Origin: Chromatiales bacterium
Lineage (GTDB): Bacteria > Pseudomonadota > Gammaproteobacteria > JAGRCI01
Direction: 5' to 3'
Assembly (NCBI GenBank): GCA_020445565.1
Contig: JAGRGI010000131.1
Span: 1 to 59,132 of the forward strand
Length of the DNA stretch: 59,132 bases
Of the stretch, positions 25,506 through 35,323 are shown one piece after another. Position numbers and translations under genes: made by a program. Within the stretch, counting starts at the first letter, position 1; each line of letters starts with the position of its first letter. The notes under the pieces are model-generated. The model was not told where the DNA came from. It was given only the letters and a program-made list of their open reading frames with translations, and did not search any database.

Positions 25506-26675
25506 GTGTTGAAACCCGCCCTTCGCCTTCTTTTCTTAGCATTGATCCTGACATTCTCCGGCAATGTTCCTGGCTGGGATTATGGCGCCCCCGTCACCGC
25601 CAGTGTGTGGAATCATGCCGGTTCGCGCCTGGAGTGTATTCTGGAGCACACGATTCCTGGTCTGGGCAGTGCGTTGTTCAGCCGGACGGCGGGGGAACCA
25701 GCGGTGTTTCGGTTGCTGGTGGACCGGCCCTGGCCGGGCAGCGGACGCCTGGACCTGACGCTTCTGCCGCCGAGCTGGAAGGCTACTGACGCTCTGGACA
25801 GGCTCGGCAACCACGCCTACGAATCAGGCGGTCGGCCGGTGGAGATTGCCGGCGAGCCGGCGGAGGCCATGATAGATGCACTGGAACAGGGGCGCGAACC
25901 CAGTCTGCGGGTCGAAGCCTGGCGGGAGCCGGGCGAGTACGACGATATTCGCCTGTCGGTGGTCAATGTCGCCCAGGCGCTTGAGCAGTATCGCCTGTGC
26001 GTCAAGGATCTGCTCCCCGTGGGACGCAAGGACGTGGATGGCCGCATCGTGTTCTTTGATCTGGAAAAGGTCGAAATTGGAAGCGCGGGTCGCGCCCGGT
26101 TGGACAAACTCGCCGAATACCTCAATCTGGACCCGACCCTGCCGCGTCTGGTCATCGCCAACGCCAACGCGAACACGGGGCTTGATCCCCTGAATGTCCT
26201 GCCGGACCTGTTTCGCCAACGCGCCGAGGCCATTCGCACCCACTTGGCCGATCGCGGCCTCAACGCGGATCGGGTGGATTTCGACGCCGCGGCAGGTTCC
26301 GACGAGAAACGTCTGGCGATCTATGTCTTCGGCCCTGACGAGTTGCTGCGGGTACATTTTGCGTTTCGCATCTTTACCCTGGACGACACCGCCCGCGCCG
26401 TGCTTGATCAGTTGGTCCGATACCTGGCGGTGAGGCCGCTCGCCAAGCCGATCGCGCTGGAAGGGCACACGGACCATGTCGGGTCGTATTCGGACAATCG
26501 CCTGCTGTCGCAACGCCGTGCGGATACCGTCCGCGGCTATTTGATTTCCAAGGGCATACTCCCTGAGAGCTTGGTCAGCAGATGGTTTGGCGAGACCAAA
26601 CCTGTGGCGGAAAACGATAGCGAAGCCGACAGGCGCTTGAACCGCAGGGTGGAAATCCGCCTGCCGCGGCCGTAA
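25506..26675 (+). CDS. MotY-like periplasmic protein with two OmpA-type domains
   Basis: A 389-residue secreted protein that starts at a GTG (or TTG 25509), with a signal peptide (about 1-22). The N-terminal ~150 residues resemble the MotY T-ring domain: [51 protein letters not shown] and [20 protein letters not shown]. Then come two OmpA-like domains. The first (about 175-275) has [20 protein letters not shown] and [15 protein letters not shown], but its peptidoglycan-binding Asp is replaced (ANANTG). The second (about 280-389) is complete: [10 protein letters not shown] with the Asp and [17 protein letters not shown] with the Arg. Ordinary MotY has one such domain. No flagellar genes are near. 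It should bind peptidoglycan; a flagellar-motor role is inferred only from the family. Confidence 0.75.
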   Translation: MLKPALRLLFLALILTFSGNVPGWDYGAPVTASVWNHAGSRLECILEHTIPGLGSALFSRTAGEPAVFRLLVDRPWPGSGRLDLTLLPPSWKATDALDRLGNHAYESGGRPVEIAGEPAEAMIDALEQGREPSLRVEAWREPGEYDDIRLSVVNVAQALEQYRLCVKDLLPVGRKDVDGRIVFFDLEKVEIGSAGRARLDKLAEYLNLDPTLPRLVIANANANTGLDPLNVLPDLFRQRAEAIRTHLADRGLNADRVDFDAAAGSDEKRLAIYVFGPDELLRVHFAFRIFTLDDTARAVLDQLVRYLAVRPLAKPIALEGHTDHVGSYSDNRLLSQRRADTVRGYLISKGILPESLVSRWFGETKPVAENDSEADRRLNRRVEIRLPRP

Positions 26676-26733
26676 CATCGCCGGTTCGTTCTTCTTCTCA
26701 TCGTTTTTTCACCTCGCGACAGGAGTTCGCCCC

Positions 26734-27957
<1,224 letters not shown>

Positions 27958-28026
27958 TTTCAGACGGCACGGATGCCGATCCGATTGATGTAGGTTGGAC
28001 CATCTGGCGGAAGTCGGAGGCAAGCC

Positions 28027-28845
28027 ATGCTGTTTTCTGGGCCGAATCGAGAACGTTTGAATCGGATAGCGTCGGTTTTTTTGGCTGTGGGCTTGCTCCG
28101 GGGATCGCCGGTGTTTGCCGGCCCGTCCGTGGATGAGATCGTCGCTCGCGCAGAGCAGGCTGCCTACTACCAGGGGCAAGACGGACGGGCCAGTGTGTCC
28201 ATGCGCATCACGGACAAGCAGGGCCGGGAGCGTAAGCGACGCTTCACCATCCTGCGTTCCAACAGCGCGGGCGGGGAGGGCGAGCAGAAATACTATGTAC
28301 ACATTGCCTCGCCCTCGGACCTGCGCAACACGGTATTGATGGTCTGGAAGCACCCGGCTGGAGAGGATGACCGTTGGCTCTATCTGCCGGGTCTGGACTT
28401 GGCCAAGCGCATAGCTTCGGGCGACAAACGCACCAGCTTCCTGGGGTCGGATTTCTATTACGAAGACATCTCCGGCCGTTCGCCCCAGCATGATCGACAC
28501 GTCCTCAAGGAAACCACGGACAACTTCTACGTTCTCGATAACACCCCGAAGAACCCCGAGTCCGTGGAGTTTTCCCATTTCCTGGCATGGATTCACAAAC
28601 AGACCTACTTGCCGGTCAAGGTGCAGTTCTTCGACAGGTCCGGGGAGCCCCAGCGAACCTACGAAGCACTGAAGGTCGAGAACGTACAGGGTCGGCCTAC
28701 GGTGACGCACTCGCGGATACGCGATCATGCATTGGCGCAGGAAACGGACCTTGTCTTCGATCGCGTAAGCTACGATCTGGGCTTGCCCGAGGCTATCTTT
28801 ACCGAGCGCTATTTGAGAAACCCGCCGCGCCAATACCTGCGATGA
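28027..28845 (+). CDS. LolA-like outer-membrane lipoprotein-sorting family protein
   Basis: A 272-residue periplasmic protein with a signal sequence (about 1-31, ending PVFAG). The body matches the LolA-like family usually annotated as outer membrane lipoprotein-sorting protein: VDEIVARAEQAAYYQGQDGR, KYYVHIASPSDLRNTVLMVW, DDRWLYLPGLDLAKRIASGD, RTSFLGSDFYYEDISGR and a C-terminal half-barrel. Such proteins are often encoded beside MMPL/RND transporters and probably shuttle a hydrophobic cargo through the periplasm. GGAGG lies before the ATG. Its stop overlaps the next gene in an ATGA. It forms a three-gene cluster with the porin-like and RND genes. Confidence 0.82.
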   Translation: MLFSGPNRERLNRIASVFLAVGLLRGSPVFAGPSVDEIVARAEQAAYYQGQDGRASVSMRITDKQGRERKRRFTILRSNSAGGEGEQKYYVHIASPSDLRNTVLMVWKHPAGEDDRWLYLPGLDLAKRIASGDKRTSFLGSDFYYEDISGRSPQHDRHVLKETTDNFYVLDNTPKNPESVEFSHFLAWIHKQTYLPVKVQFFDRSGEPQRTYEALKVENVQGRPTVTHSRIRDHALAQETDLVFDRVSYDLGLPEAIFTERYLRNPPRQYLR

Positions 28846-30191
28846 AACGGATCTTGGCGGGTTTGGCCGCACTGCACCTGGCATCGCCAGTTTGCGGTGC
28901 GGAACCTGCTTTGCCCGCTGGACTGGAGGGTTTCAAGTTCGCTCCACAATACAGTGAATCGGATCCCTATTCCCCAGCCGTTGAGACCATTCTGGGTGGA
29001 TTTTGGGAACTGCGCACCGGTGTCCGCATCCGCAGCGATGGTGACCGGCGACGTACCACTCTGTTGGAAAGCCGTCTGCAGGTGCGTCTCCAGCACGATA
29101 CACAAGCCTACACCGCGCGTCTGGCGGGGGACCTGCTTGCGGATACGGTGTCCAAGGACCATGCCCTCGACCTGGAGGCGGGGGAGGGCTGGTTCGATCT
29201 GCGTGAAGCCAATCTGACGTTACGTCCCGTGGATTTCCTCGATCTCAAGTTCGGGCGCCAGATCCTGACCTGGGGAACCGGTGATCTGCTGTTCATCAAC
29301 GATCTGTTTCCAAAGGACTATCGCTCTTTCTTTCTGGGGCGCGACGAAACCTACTTGAAGGCGCCGTCCGATGCCTTCAAGGCATCGCTGTTTTTCTCCG
29401 GAGTTACCTTGGATTTGGTCTACACCCCGCGCTTCGATGCGGATCGGTATATCGATGGCAGGCGCGTCTCTTTTTTCGATCCGCAGACGGGCAGAATTGC
29501 CGGTCGGAGTGAGGGTTTTGACGTCGATCTTCCCCATCGCTGGTTTCGGGAAGACGAAATCGCCGCTCGGCTGTTTACCAACGTTGCCGGTCTTGAAATG
29601 GCTGCGTATACCTATTTTGGGTTCTGGAAGAGTCCGGCAGGACAGGATACCCTCACTGAGCGCAAGGAATTTCCGAAATTGTCTGTCTATGGATTCAGCC
29701 TCAGAGGCGCGCTGGCGGGTGGAATCGCCAATATGGAACTGGGCTATTACGATTCCCGTGACGATCGCGACGGAAAAAATCCCTTTGTCGACAACAGCGA
29801 GTTTCGCCTGTTGCTGGGATATGAGAGCGAAGTCGCGCGTGAAACGACCGTGAGTATGCAGTTCTACCTGGAGCAGTTGCTCGACTATCGTGCCTATCGG
29901 AGCGACCTGAGTGTTGGCACTCCTGCCAGAGACCGTCAGCGCAAAGTCGTGACCCTGCGTGTTATCCATCGGGCATTGCGGCAGGATTTGACGCTATCCC
30001 TGTTCACCTTTTATTCGCCGTCTGACCGAGATGGCTACCTGCGGCCGAGGCTGGCATATCGCTTCGATGATCACTGGTCCATGGCGCTGGGCGCGAATCT
30101 GTTCTTCGGCGAGCATCATTCGACCCGTTTCTATCAGTTTGACCGCAACAGCAATCTCTTTGTGTCCGCCCGCTATGATTTTGGTAATTGA
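28842..30191 (+). CDS. Outer-membrane beta-barrel protein of the export cluster (DUF1302-like)
   Basis: A 449-residue protein with a short signal peptide (MKRILAGLAALHLASPVCGA). Many alternating amphipathic strands follow, ending in the aromatic outer-membrane signal SNLFVSARYDFGN. Middle blocks such as LTLRPVDFLDLKFGRQILTWGTGD, FINDLFPKDYRSFFLG and LTLDLVYTPRFDADRY recall DUF1302-like barrels found beside MMPL transporters. The start ATG overlaps the preceding stop. It is likely the outer-membrane exit or receptor for what the RND protein moves. The exact family is uncertain; the barrel nature is well supported. Confidence 0.7.
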   Translation: MKRILAGLAALHLASPVCGAEPALPAGLEGFKFAPQYSESDPYSPAVETILGGFWELRTGVRIRSDGDRRRTTLLESRLQVRLQHDTQAYTARLAGDLLADTVSKDHALDLEAGEGWFDLREANLTLRPVDFLDLKFGRQILTWGTGDLLFINDLFPKDYRSFFLGRDETYLKAPSDAFKASLFFSGVTLDLVYTPRFDADRYIDGRRVSFFDPQTGRIAGRSEGFDVDLPHRWFREDEIAARLFTNVAGLEMAAYTYFGFWKSPAGQDTLTERKEFPKLSVYGFSLRGALAGGIANMELGYYDSRDDRDGKNPFVDNSEFRLLLGYESEVARETTVSMQFYLEQLLDYRAYRSDLSVGTPARDRQRKVVTLRVIHRALRQDLTLSLFTFYSPSDRDGYLRPRLAYRFDDHWSMALGANLFFGEHHSTRFYQFDRNSNLFVSARYDFGN

Positions 30192-30217
30192 ACCCTTTAA
30201 ATTCAGGCAGTATTGGC

Positions 30218-33200
30218 GTGGAACTACGCAAGCTCTTTAGGCGCTATGGCCTTACCGGCCCGCAGTACGCCGAGTTTCGGGATGCCTTCATCCTGGAGCG
30301 GTTTCAGCCGGGCCAGGTGATTTTTCGCGAAGGCGATCCCTCGGACAAGGTTTACTTCGTTACCGCCGGCGAGCTTACGGTCTACTGTGCCGATCGCAAC
30401 CACCCGAAAGCGGCACGCAAAATCCTGGGGCCTGGCGATTTGTTCGGTGAAATGGGCATTGTCCACGATACCCAGCGCAGCGCCACCATCGAAGCCATTA
30501 CCCACGTACAACTGTATTCACTCGATGGCGGAATTTTTCGCGAACTTCTTGAGGGCAATGCCGCCTTTCGGACCTTCGTGGACAATGTTTTGGTGCAGCG
30601 GCGCATCGAGAATATTCCGCTCTTCGAGCGCCTGGACGATGATTCCCTCGACCAGATCCGCCCCTTGCTGGAAGAGCGGTATCTGCTGCGCGGTGATGTC
30701 ATCACCCAGCAAGGCGAGATGGTGGATGAGCTTTTCGTGCTGGTGGAAGGAAGTGCCACCATGTACGGCCAGATCGAGGGTGACGACGAACTCAGCCGCC
30801 GCCTGGAGCCCGGCGACAACTTTGGCGCCGACAGCCTGTTTGCCCGTCGTCCCTGCCGTGTCACCGTGATCGCTGACGAGAACTGCCGAATCCTTTCCCT
30901 GCCCGGAGAATCCTTCCGACGCCTGTTGCGAAACAATCCCCGCATTGCCTTCAACATTCCCGGCCGGGGATTCTTCAACGTCATCCTGCCGTTTCTGGTC
31001 AACAAGACGGCCTACATCGCCATTCCCTCCCTGGCCATGAACCGGCCCCAGTCGGTAATGCGTTCGTCCCTCTGGCTGACGTTCTTTCTGCTGATCATGG
31101 CGGCGCTTCCGTCGCTTTGGCCGCAGACGTTTCCGTTCCTCAACGGGCTCAAGGTCGATACCGACCCGGAGAACATGCTGGCTATGGACCATCCCGCCAG
31201 GATCTTCCACCGGCAGATGAAATCCACCATGACCCTGCACGACATGCTGGTCGTAGGCGTGGTGAATCAGGTTCACGGGCAGGGCGTTTTCAATGTTGCC
31301 TCTCTGGCCAAGGTATATGAACTGGCAAACTTTGCCAAAGGCTTGCAGTGGCGCGATGCGGACGACCCGGAACGCCTGCGCGGGGTGATCTCGGTAGACT
31401 TGATGGCCCCCTCGACCGTGGATGTGCTGCAACCGGAAGGACCTGGTACGGTGCGCTTCGCCTGGCTGATGCCCCGGCCTCCACCGGATGAAGCGGCGGC
31501 TCTGGCGATACGCGACACCCTGTATCGTTTCCCGACCATGGATGGCACGTTGATCTCCCGCGATGGCAGCTCTTTGTTGCTGTATCTGCCGCTCACCGCC
31601 AAGGATGACAGCTTTCGGGTCTACAGCGAGCTGCGCGGGTACATCGCCAAATTGCAGGGAGACGAGCAGTTTTTCATCACCGGACTTCCCGTTGCCGAAG
31701 ATGCCTTCGGCGTGGAGATGTTCCAGCAAATGGCGATTTCCGCGCCTATGGCCATGCTGGTGATCTTTCTGCTGATGTATTACTTCTTCCGCAGTTGGAC
31801 GCTCATCCTGGCGCCAATGATCGTAGCCTTGATAACGGTGATCTGCACCATGAGTCTGTTGATCATCAGCGGTGGCGTGGTGCACATCATGAGTTCGATG
31901 ATCCCTATCTTTCTCATGCCCATCGCGGTGTTGGATTCGATACATATCCTGTCGGAATTCTTCGACCGCTATCCGCGTATCAGCGATCGGCGGCTCACCC
32001 TGGAACACACTATGCGTGAGCTTTTTGTGCCCATGCTGTACACCTCGGTGACGACGGCGATCGGCTTTCTTTCGCTGGCGTTGGTGCCGATTCCACCGGT
32101 GCAGACTTTCGGAATTTTCGTTGCCGTCGGGGTTGGACTGGCCTGGTTGCTTTCCATCAGCTTCGTGCCGGCTTTCGTTCTGTTGATTCCTGAACGACGT
32201 TTGGCGAATCTGGCCCAGGTGCAGGAGAAACAACGGTCCAGCGGAGAAAAGCTGGACTGGTTGCTGGCGCAAATGCGCAAGGTCGCGACGGGGCATCCAC
32301 ATGCTGTGCTGATGGCGACTACCGCTGTGGTGGTGGTTTGCTCTGTGGGGCTTGGTCGCGTGCAAGTGAACGACAATCCGGTTCGCTGGTTCGAGGAGCA
32401 GCACCCCATCCGCGTGGCGGACGACCAGCTCAACACACACTTCGCCGGTACTTATATGGCCTTTCTGGCGCTGCAATCGACCGTGCGCATGGACGATGCC
32501 GCAATCGCAGCAAGTATTGAAAGACTGGCGGATAGGTTTCCCGCTTCCAAAGAGCAGGCGGACGGGCTGCTGTCCTTGGCGAACGATCGCAGCAGGGGTA
32601 GCGCACTTCTTGGCGATCTCATCGAGGCAGTGGACGATCGCCTGCGGAAGGCAGCCGATGGGCAACTTGATTTCTTGGAGGCGGCCGCCGCGGAGTTGGA
32701 GGGTATCGAGCAGTCTCTGGCGGTATTCAAGTCACCAGAGGTGTTGCGTTATGTCTCGGCTTTACAGGCAACTTTGGCGACGACCGGTATCGTGGGCAAG
32801 TCGATCTCCGCCGCCGATATCGTCAAGACCGTCTATCGCGACCTGCGCGGGGGCAGTGCGTCCGACTACCGTGTGCCGGATAGCCGTAATGGCATAGCGC
32901 AAACCTATTTGACCTACCAGAACGGTCATCGGCCCCAGGATCTGTGGCGTTTCGTCACACCGGACTATGCCACTGCCTCCATCTGGCTCCTGCTCAACAG
33001 CGGCGACAACCGGGATATGAGCAAGGTGGTGCAGGCAGTGGAAAACTACATGGCCGCCAACCCGCCGCCGGTGGATTTGAGCGTCGGTTGGTTCGGGCTG
33101 ACCTACGTAAATGTGGTCTGGCAGGAGAACATGGTCACTGGCATGCTCTACGCCGTCACCGGGAGTTTTCTGACGGTTCTGTTACTGCTCAGTGTGTTGC

Positions 33201-33838
33201 TGCGATCCGGGCCTTGGGGAGTACTGGCCATGGCGCCGCTGACCGGCACGCTGCTATTGATTTTCGGACTGCTCGGTCTCCTGGGGCGTGACTTCGACAT
33301 GCCAGTGGCGGTTCTTTCCGCCCTGACCGTGGGTCTGGCGGTGGATTTTTCGATTCATTTTCTGGTGCGGATACGTCATTTGCTGAGTCAGACCGGCAAC
33401 CGCGATCAAGCCATGGAACTGGTCTATGGCGAGCCGGCTCGGGCCATCGTTCGCAATATCGTGGTGGTGGCCGTGGGTTTTCTGCCATTGCTGGCGGCGC
33501 CTTTGGTGCCTTACCACACGGTCGGGTCCCTGATAGCGACAATTCTGCTTACCTCGGGAATCATCACCTTGTTGGTTTTGGCGGCGGTGCTGGTACGCTG
33601 GAGGCATTTGTTCTTTCCCGGATTCGATCCCCGCAGAACGACACAGTACGGTCCCATGGACGCGTATTTCACCGGTGCGGTCGGCTCTCTGCTGGTCCTG
33701 GTCCTGTTTTTATCCAACACCAATCTGGATTGGGTCTTGTCCTACGCTCCCCTGGTGCTTGCCGTCATGGCCCTGCCCTTAGGGGGGGCCTGGTATTTCT
33801 GCCGCCAGTGGCAAAAGAAAATGGAACAGCACTGGTGA
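30218..33838 (+). CDS. RND/MMPL-family exporter with two N-terminal cyclic-nucleotide-binding-type domains
   Basis: A 1206-residue fusion. Residues about 5-120 form a cNMP-binding fold with FQPGQVIFREGDPSDKVYFV and the phosphate-binding cassette GPGDLFGEMGIVHDTQRSA. Residues about 125-245 form a second, degenerate copy (LEPGDNFGADSLFARRPCR). After about residue 280 an RND exporter follows: a first span at MRSSLWLTFFLLIMAALPSLW, a periplasmic loop, six spans including VLDSIHILSEF, then a second half with the same plan and VGLAVDFSIHFLVRIRH. The start is a GTG (30218) with AGG 10 bases upstream; a TTG at 30188 that overlaps the previous stop is an alternative. Nucleotide control of transport is inferred from domain content. 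Confidence 0.85.
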   Translation: MELRKLFRRYGLTGPQYAEFRDAFILERFQPGQVIFREGDPSDKVYFVTAGELTVYCADRNHPKAARKILGPGDLFGEMGIVHDTQRSATIEAITHVQLYSLDGGIFRELLEGNAAFRTFVDNVLVQRRIENIPLFERLDDDSLDQIRPLLEERYLLRGDVITQQGEMVDELFVLVEGSATMYGQIEGDDELSRRLEPGDNFGADSLFARRPCRVTVIADENCRILSLPGESFRRLLRNNPRIAFNIPGRGFFNVILPFLVNKTAYIAIPSLAMNRPQSVMRSSLWLTFFLLIMAALPSLWPQTFPFLNGLKVDTDPENMLAMDHPARIFHRQMKSTMTLHDMLVVGVVNQVHGQGVFNVASLAKVYELANFAKGLQWRDADDPERLRGVISVDLMAPSTVDVLQPEGPGTVRFAWLMPRPPPDEAAALAIRDTLYRFPTMDGTLISRDGSSLLLYLPLTAKDDSFRVYSELRGYIAKLQGDEQFFITGLPVAEDAFGVEMFQQMAISAPMAMLVIFLLMYYFFRSWTLILAPMIVALITVICTMSLLIISGGVVHIMSSMIPIFLMPIAVLDSIHILSEFFDRYPRISDRRLTLEHTMRELFVPMLYTSVTTAIGFLSLALVPIPPVQTFGIFVAVGVGLAWLLSISFVPAFVLLIPERRLANLAQVQEKQRSSGEKLDWLLAQMRKVATGHPHAVLMATTAVVVVCSVGLGRVQVNDNPVRWFEEQHPIRVADDQLNTHFAGTYMAFLALQSTVRMDDAAIAASIERLADRFPASKEQADGLLSLANDRSRGSALLGDLIEAVDDRLRKAADGQLDFLEAAAAELEGIEQSLAVFKSPEVLRYVSALQATLATTGIVGKSISAADIVKTVYRDLRGGSASDYRVPDSRNGIAQTYLTYQNGHRPQDLWRFVTPDYATASIWLLLNSGDNRDMSKVVQAVENYMAANPPPVDLSVGWFGLTYVNVVWQENMVTGMLYAVTGSFLTVLLLLSVLLRSGPWGVLAMAPLTGTLLLIFGLLGLLGRDFDMPVAVLSALTVGLAVDFSIHFLVRIRHLLSQTGNRDQAMELVYGEPARAIVRNIVVVAVGFLPLLAAPLVPYHTVGSLIATILLTSGIITLLVLAAVLVRWRHLFFPGFDPRRTTQYGPMDAYFTGAVGSLLVLVLFLSNTNLDWVLSYAPLVLAVMALPLGGAWYFCRQWQKKMEQHW

Positions 33839-33979
33839 AGCTCACAGTGGCCGAACCCGTCCAAATGAACCATGGGTTCATCGCCGTATGATCGGGTAGA
33901 CTTCCCAAAGCAGGGAGGCGTTACGTTTGTCAGGGAGAATAGGCAAGTCCCAAACCGGTCCGTGTCGACAAGCGCCACC

Positions 33980-35323
33980 ATGTTGCAACGTACTTTTGAC
34001 GCCGATGCCATCCTCAAGCGCCTGAAGCGTAGGCTGGACCAAGTCCAGCCGCCGACGGACGGGCGCCTGTGGAGCTTTGGTTTTCGTTTCGATTTCGAAG
34101 AGGTACGCAGACCGGCACGGCTGGGGGCTGATCTTATCTACTGGTCCGAACCGGCCCACGGCAGGCTGCGCATGGCGGCAGGGCGAGCCCTGAGCGTGCG
34201 CGCCTTCGGACGCGATCATATCCATGCGCTGGCAGAAACCTTCGGCCCCTGGCGCAGGGACTGGGTCGTGGCGGAGCAGGCGTCGCCTGCCGCCTGCCTG
34301 GGATTCTGCTTTAGCCCCGGCAGGGGCCGTGAGACCCTGCCGGATGCAGCGCTCAACGTGCCCTTGGTGCTGTTTGAGTCAGGCACCAAAGGGGCCGTTT
34401 TGACCTTTTCCGCGGGTCCGGAAGCCCCTTCTGAACCGCAAGCGCTTCGTCGCCGCTGGCTTTCGGCGGCACGCCGCATACTCTATTCGTTGCAGGCTGA
34501 GGTTGCGCCGTCCGCCGAGGTCAACCGTATACTCTGGGCGCTCAACATGCCTGGCTGCGGCCAGTGGCGTGCCAGGGTGGAGGCGGCAGTGGCGGCGATT
34601 CGCCGGGGGCAGGCCCAAAAACTGGTACTGAGCCGCAGGATGTGCGTGGGCACGGAACGGCCCTTGCGCCCTGGAGCCTTGATCCATTGGCTGGCGATGA
34701 ATAACCCGCGCGGCGTGCATTTTGCCTACCCCGCGGGTGATCATTGGGTGGTGGGGGCAACGCCGGAACGTCTGCTGAGCGTACGCGGCGACACGGTGCA
34801 TGCCGATGCCCTGGCAGGTACCGGACCGTTGCCGGCGGGTTCGCTGCTGAGCGATCCGAAGAGCCGTCACGAACAATCCCTGGTGACGCGAGACCTCTTG
34901 CAGCGGTTGCAAGGACATTGCAGCGAATTGCGTTGCACTTCCCGTCCACGCATTCGCCGGCAGGCGGGTGTGGAACATCTCTGGACCCCGGTGCGTGGCC
35001 GTCTGCAACAAGGCGATCTGTTGGAACTGGCGGCGCAGGTCCACCCCACGCCCGCCGTCGGCGGCTATCCGCGTGAATCCGCTCTGGATTGGTTGAGCAG
35101 GAATGGCGAGGAGCGGCGTGGGTGGTACAGCGGCGGTTTTGGCTGGATGTTGCCGGACGGGTCCGGCGATCTGCATGTCAATCTGCGTTCCGCCAGGATT
35201 CGTGGCCGCGTCGCCGAGCTTTCCGCCGGCGCCGGCATCGTGGCGGACTCCGATCCGGAGGCGGAATTGCGCGAAACCGAGTGGAAACTCGATTCCATGC
35301 TACAGGCGCTCCGATCCGCATGA
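33980..35323 (+). CDS. menF: Isochorismate synthase MenF
   Basis: A chorismate-binding enzyme, about 447 residues from the ATG at 33980, that makes isochorismate, the first step of menaquinone synthesis. Family blocks are KLVLSRRMCVG, HFAYPAGDHWVVGATPERLL, DALAGTGPLPAGSLLSDPKSRHEQ (with its shortened normal GTRPRG motif), VHPTPAVGGYPRESALDWL, RRGWYSGGFGW, NLRSARI and AGAGIVADSDPEAELRETEWKL. The frame is open to 33872 and no start has a good ribosome site, so the N-terminus is uncertain. Its stop overlaps the menD start in ATGA. The pairing with MenD favours menaquinone over siderophore synthesis. Confidence 0.9.
   Translation: MLQRTFDADAILKRLKRRLDQVQPPTDGRLWSFGFRFDFEEVRRPARLGADLIYWSEPAHGRLRMAAGRALSVRAFGRDHIHALAETFGPWRRDWVVAEQASPAACLGFCFSPGRGRETLPDAALNVPLVLFESGTKGAVLTFSAGPEAPSEPQALRRRWLSAARRILYSLQAEVAPSAEVNRILWALNMPGCGQWRARVEAAVAAIRRGQAQKLVLSRRMCVGTERPLRPGALIHWLAMNNPRGVHFAYPAGDHWVVGATPERLLSVRGDTVHADALAGTGPLPAGSLLSDPKSRHEQSLVTRDLLQRLQGHCSELRCTSRPRIRRQAGVEHLWTPVRGRLQQGDLLELAAQVHPTPAVGGYPRESALDWLSRNGEERRGWYSGGFGWMLPDGSGDLHVNLRSARIRGRVAELSAGAGIVADSDPEAELRETEWKLDSMLQALRSA

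Noticed and set aside
33872..33979. Longer menF N-terminus from the ATG at 33872
   Set aside because: The extra residues are not typical of the family and no ribosome site precedes that ATG, though no other start has a good site either.
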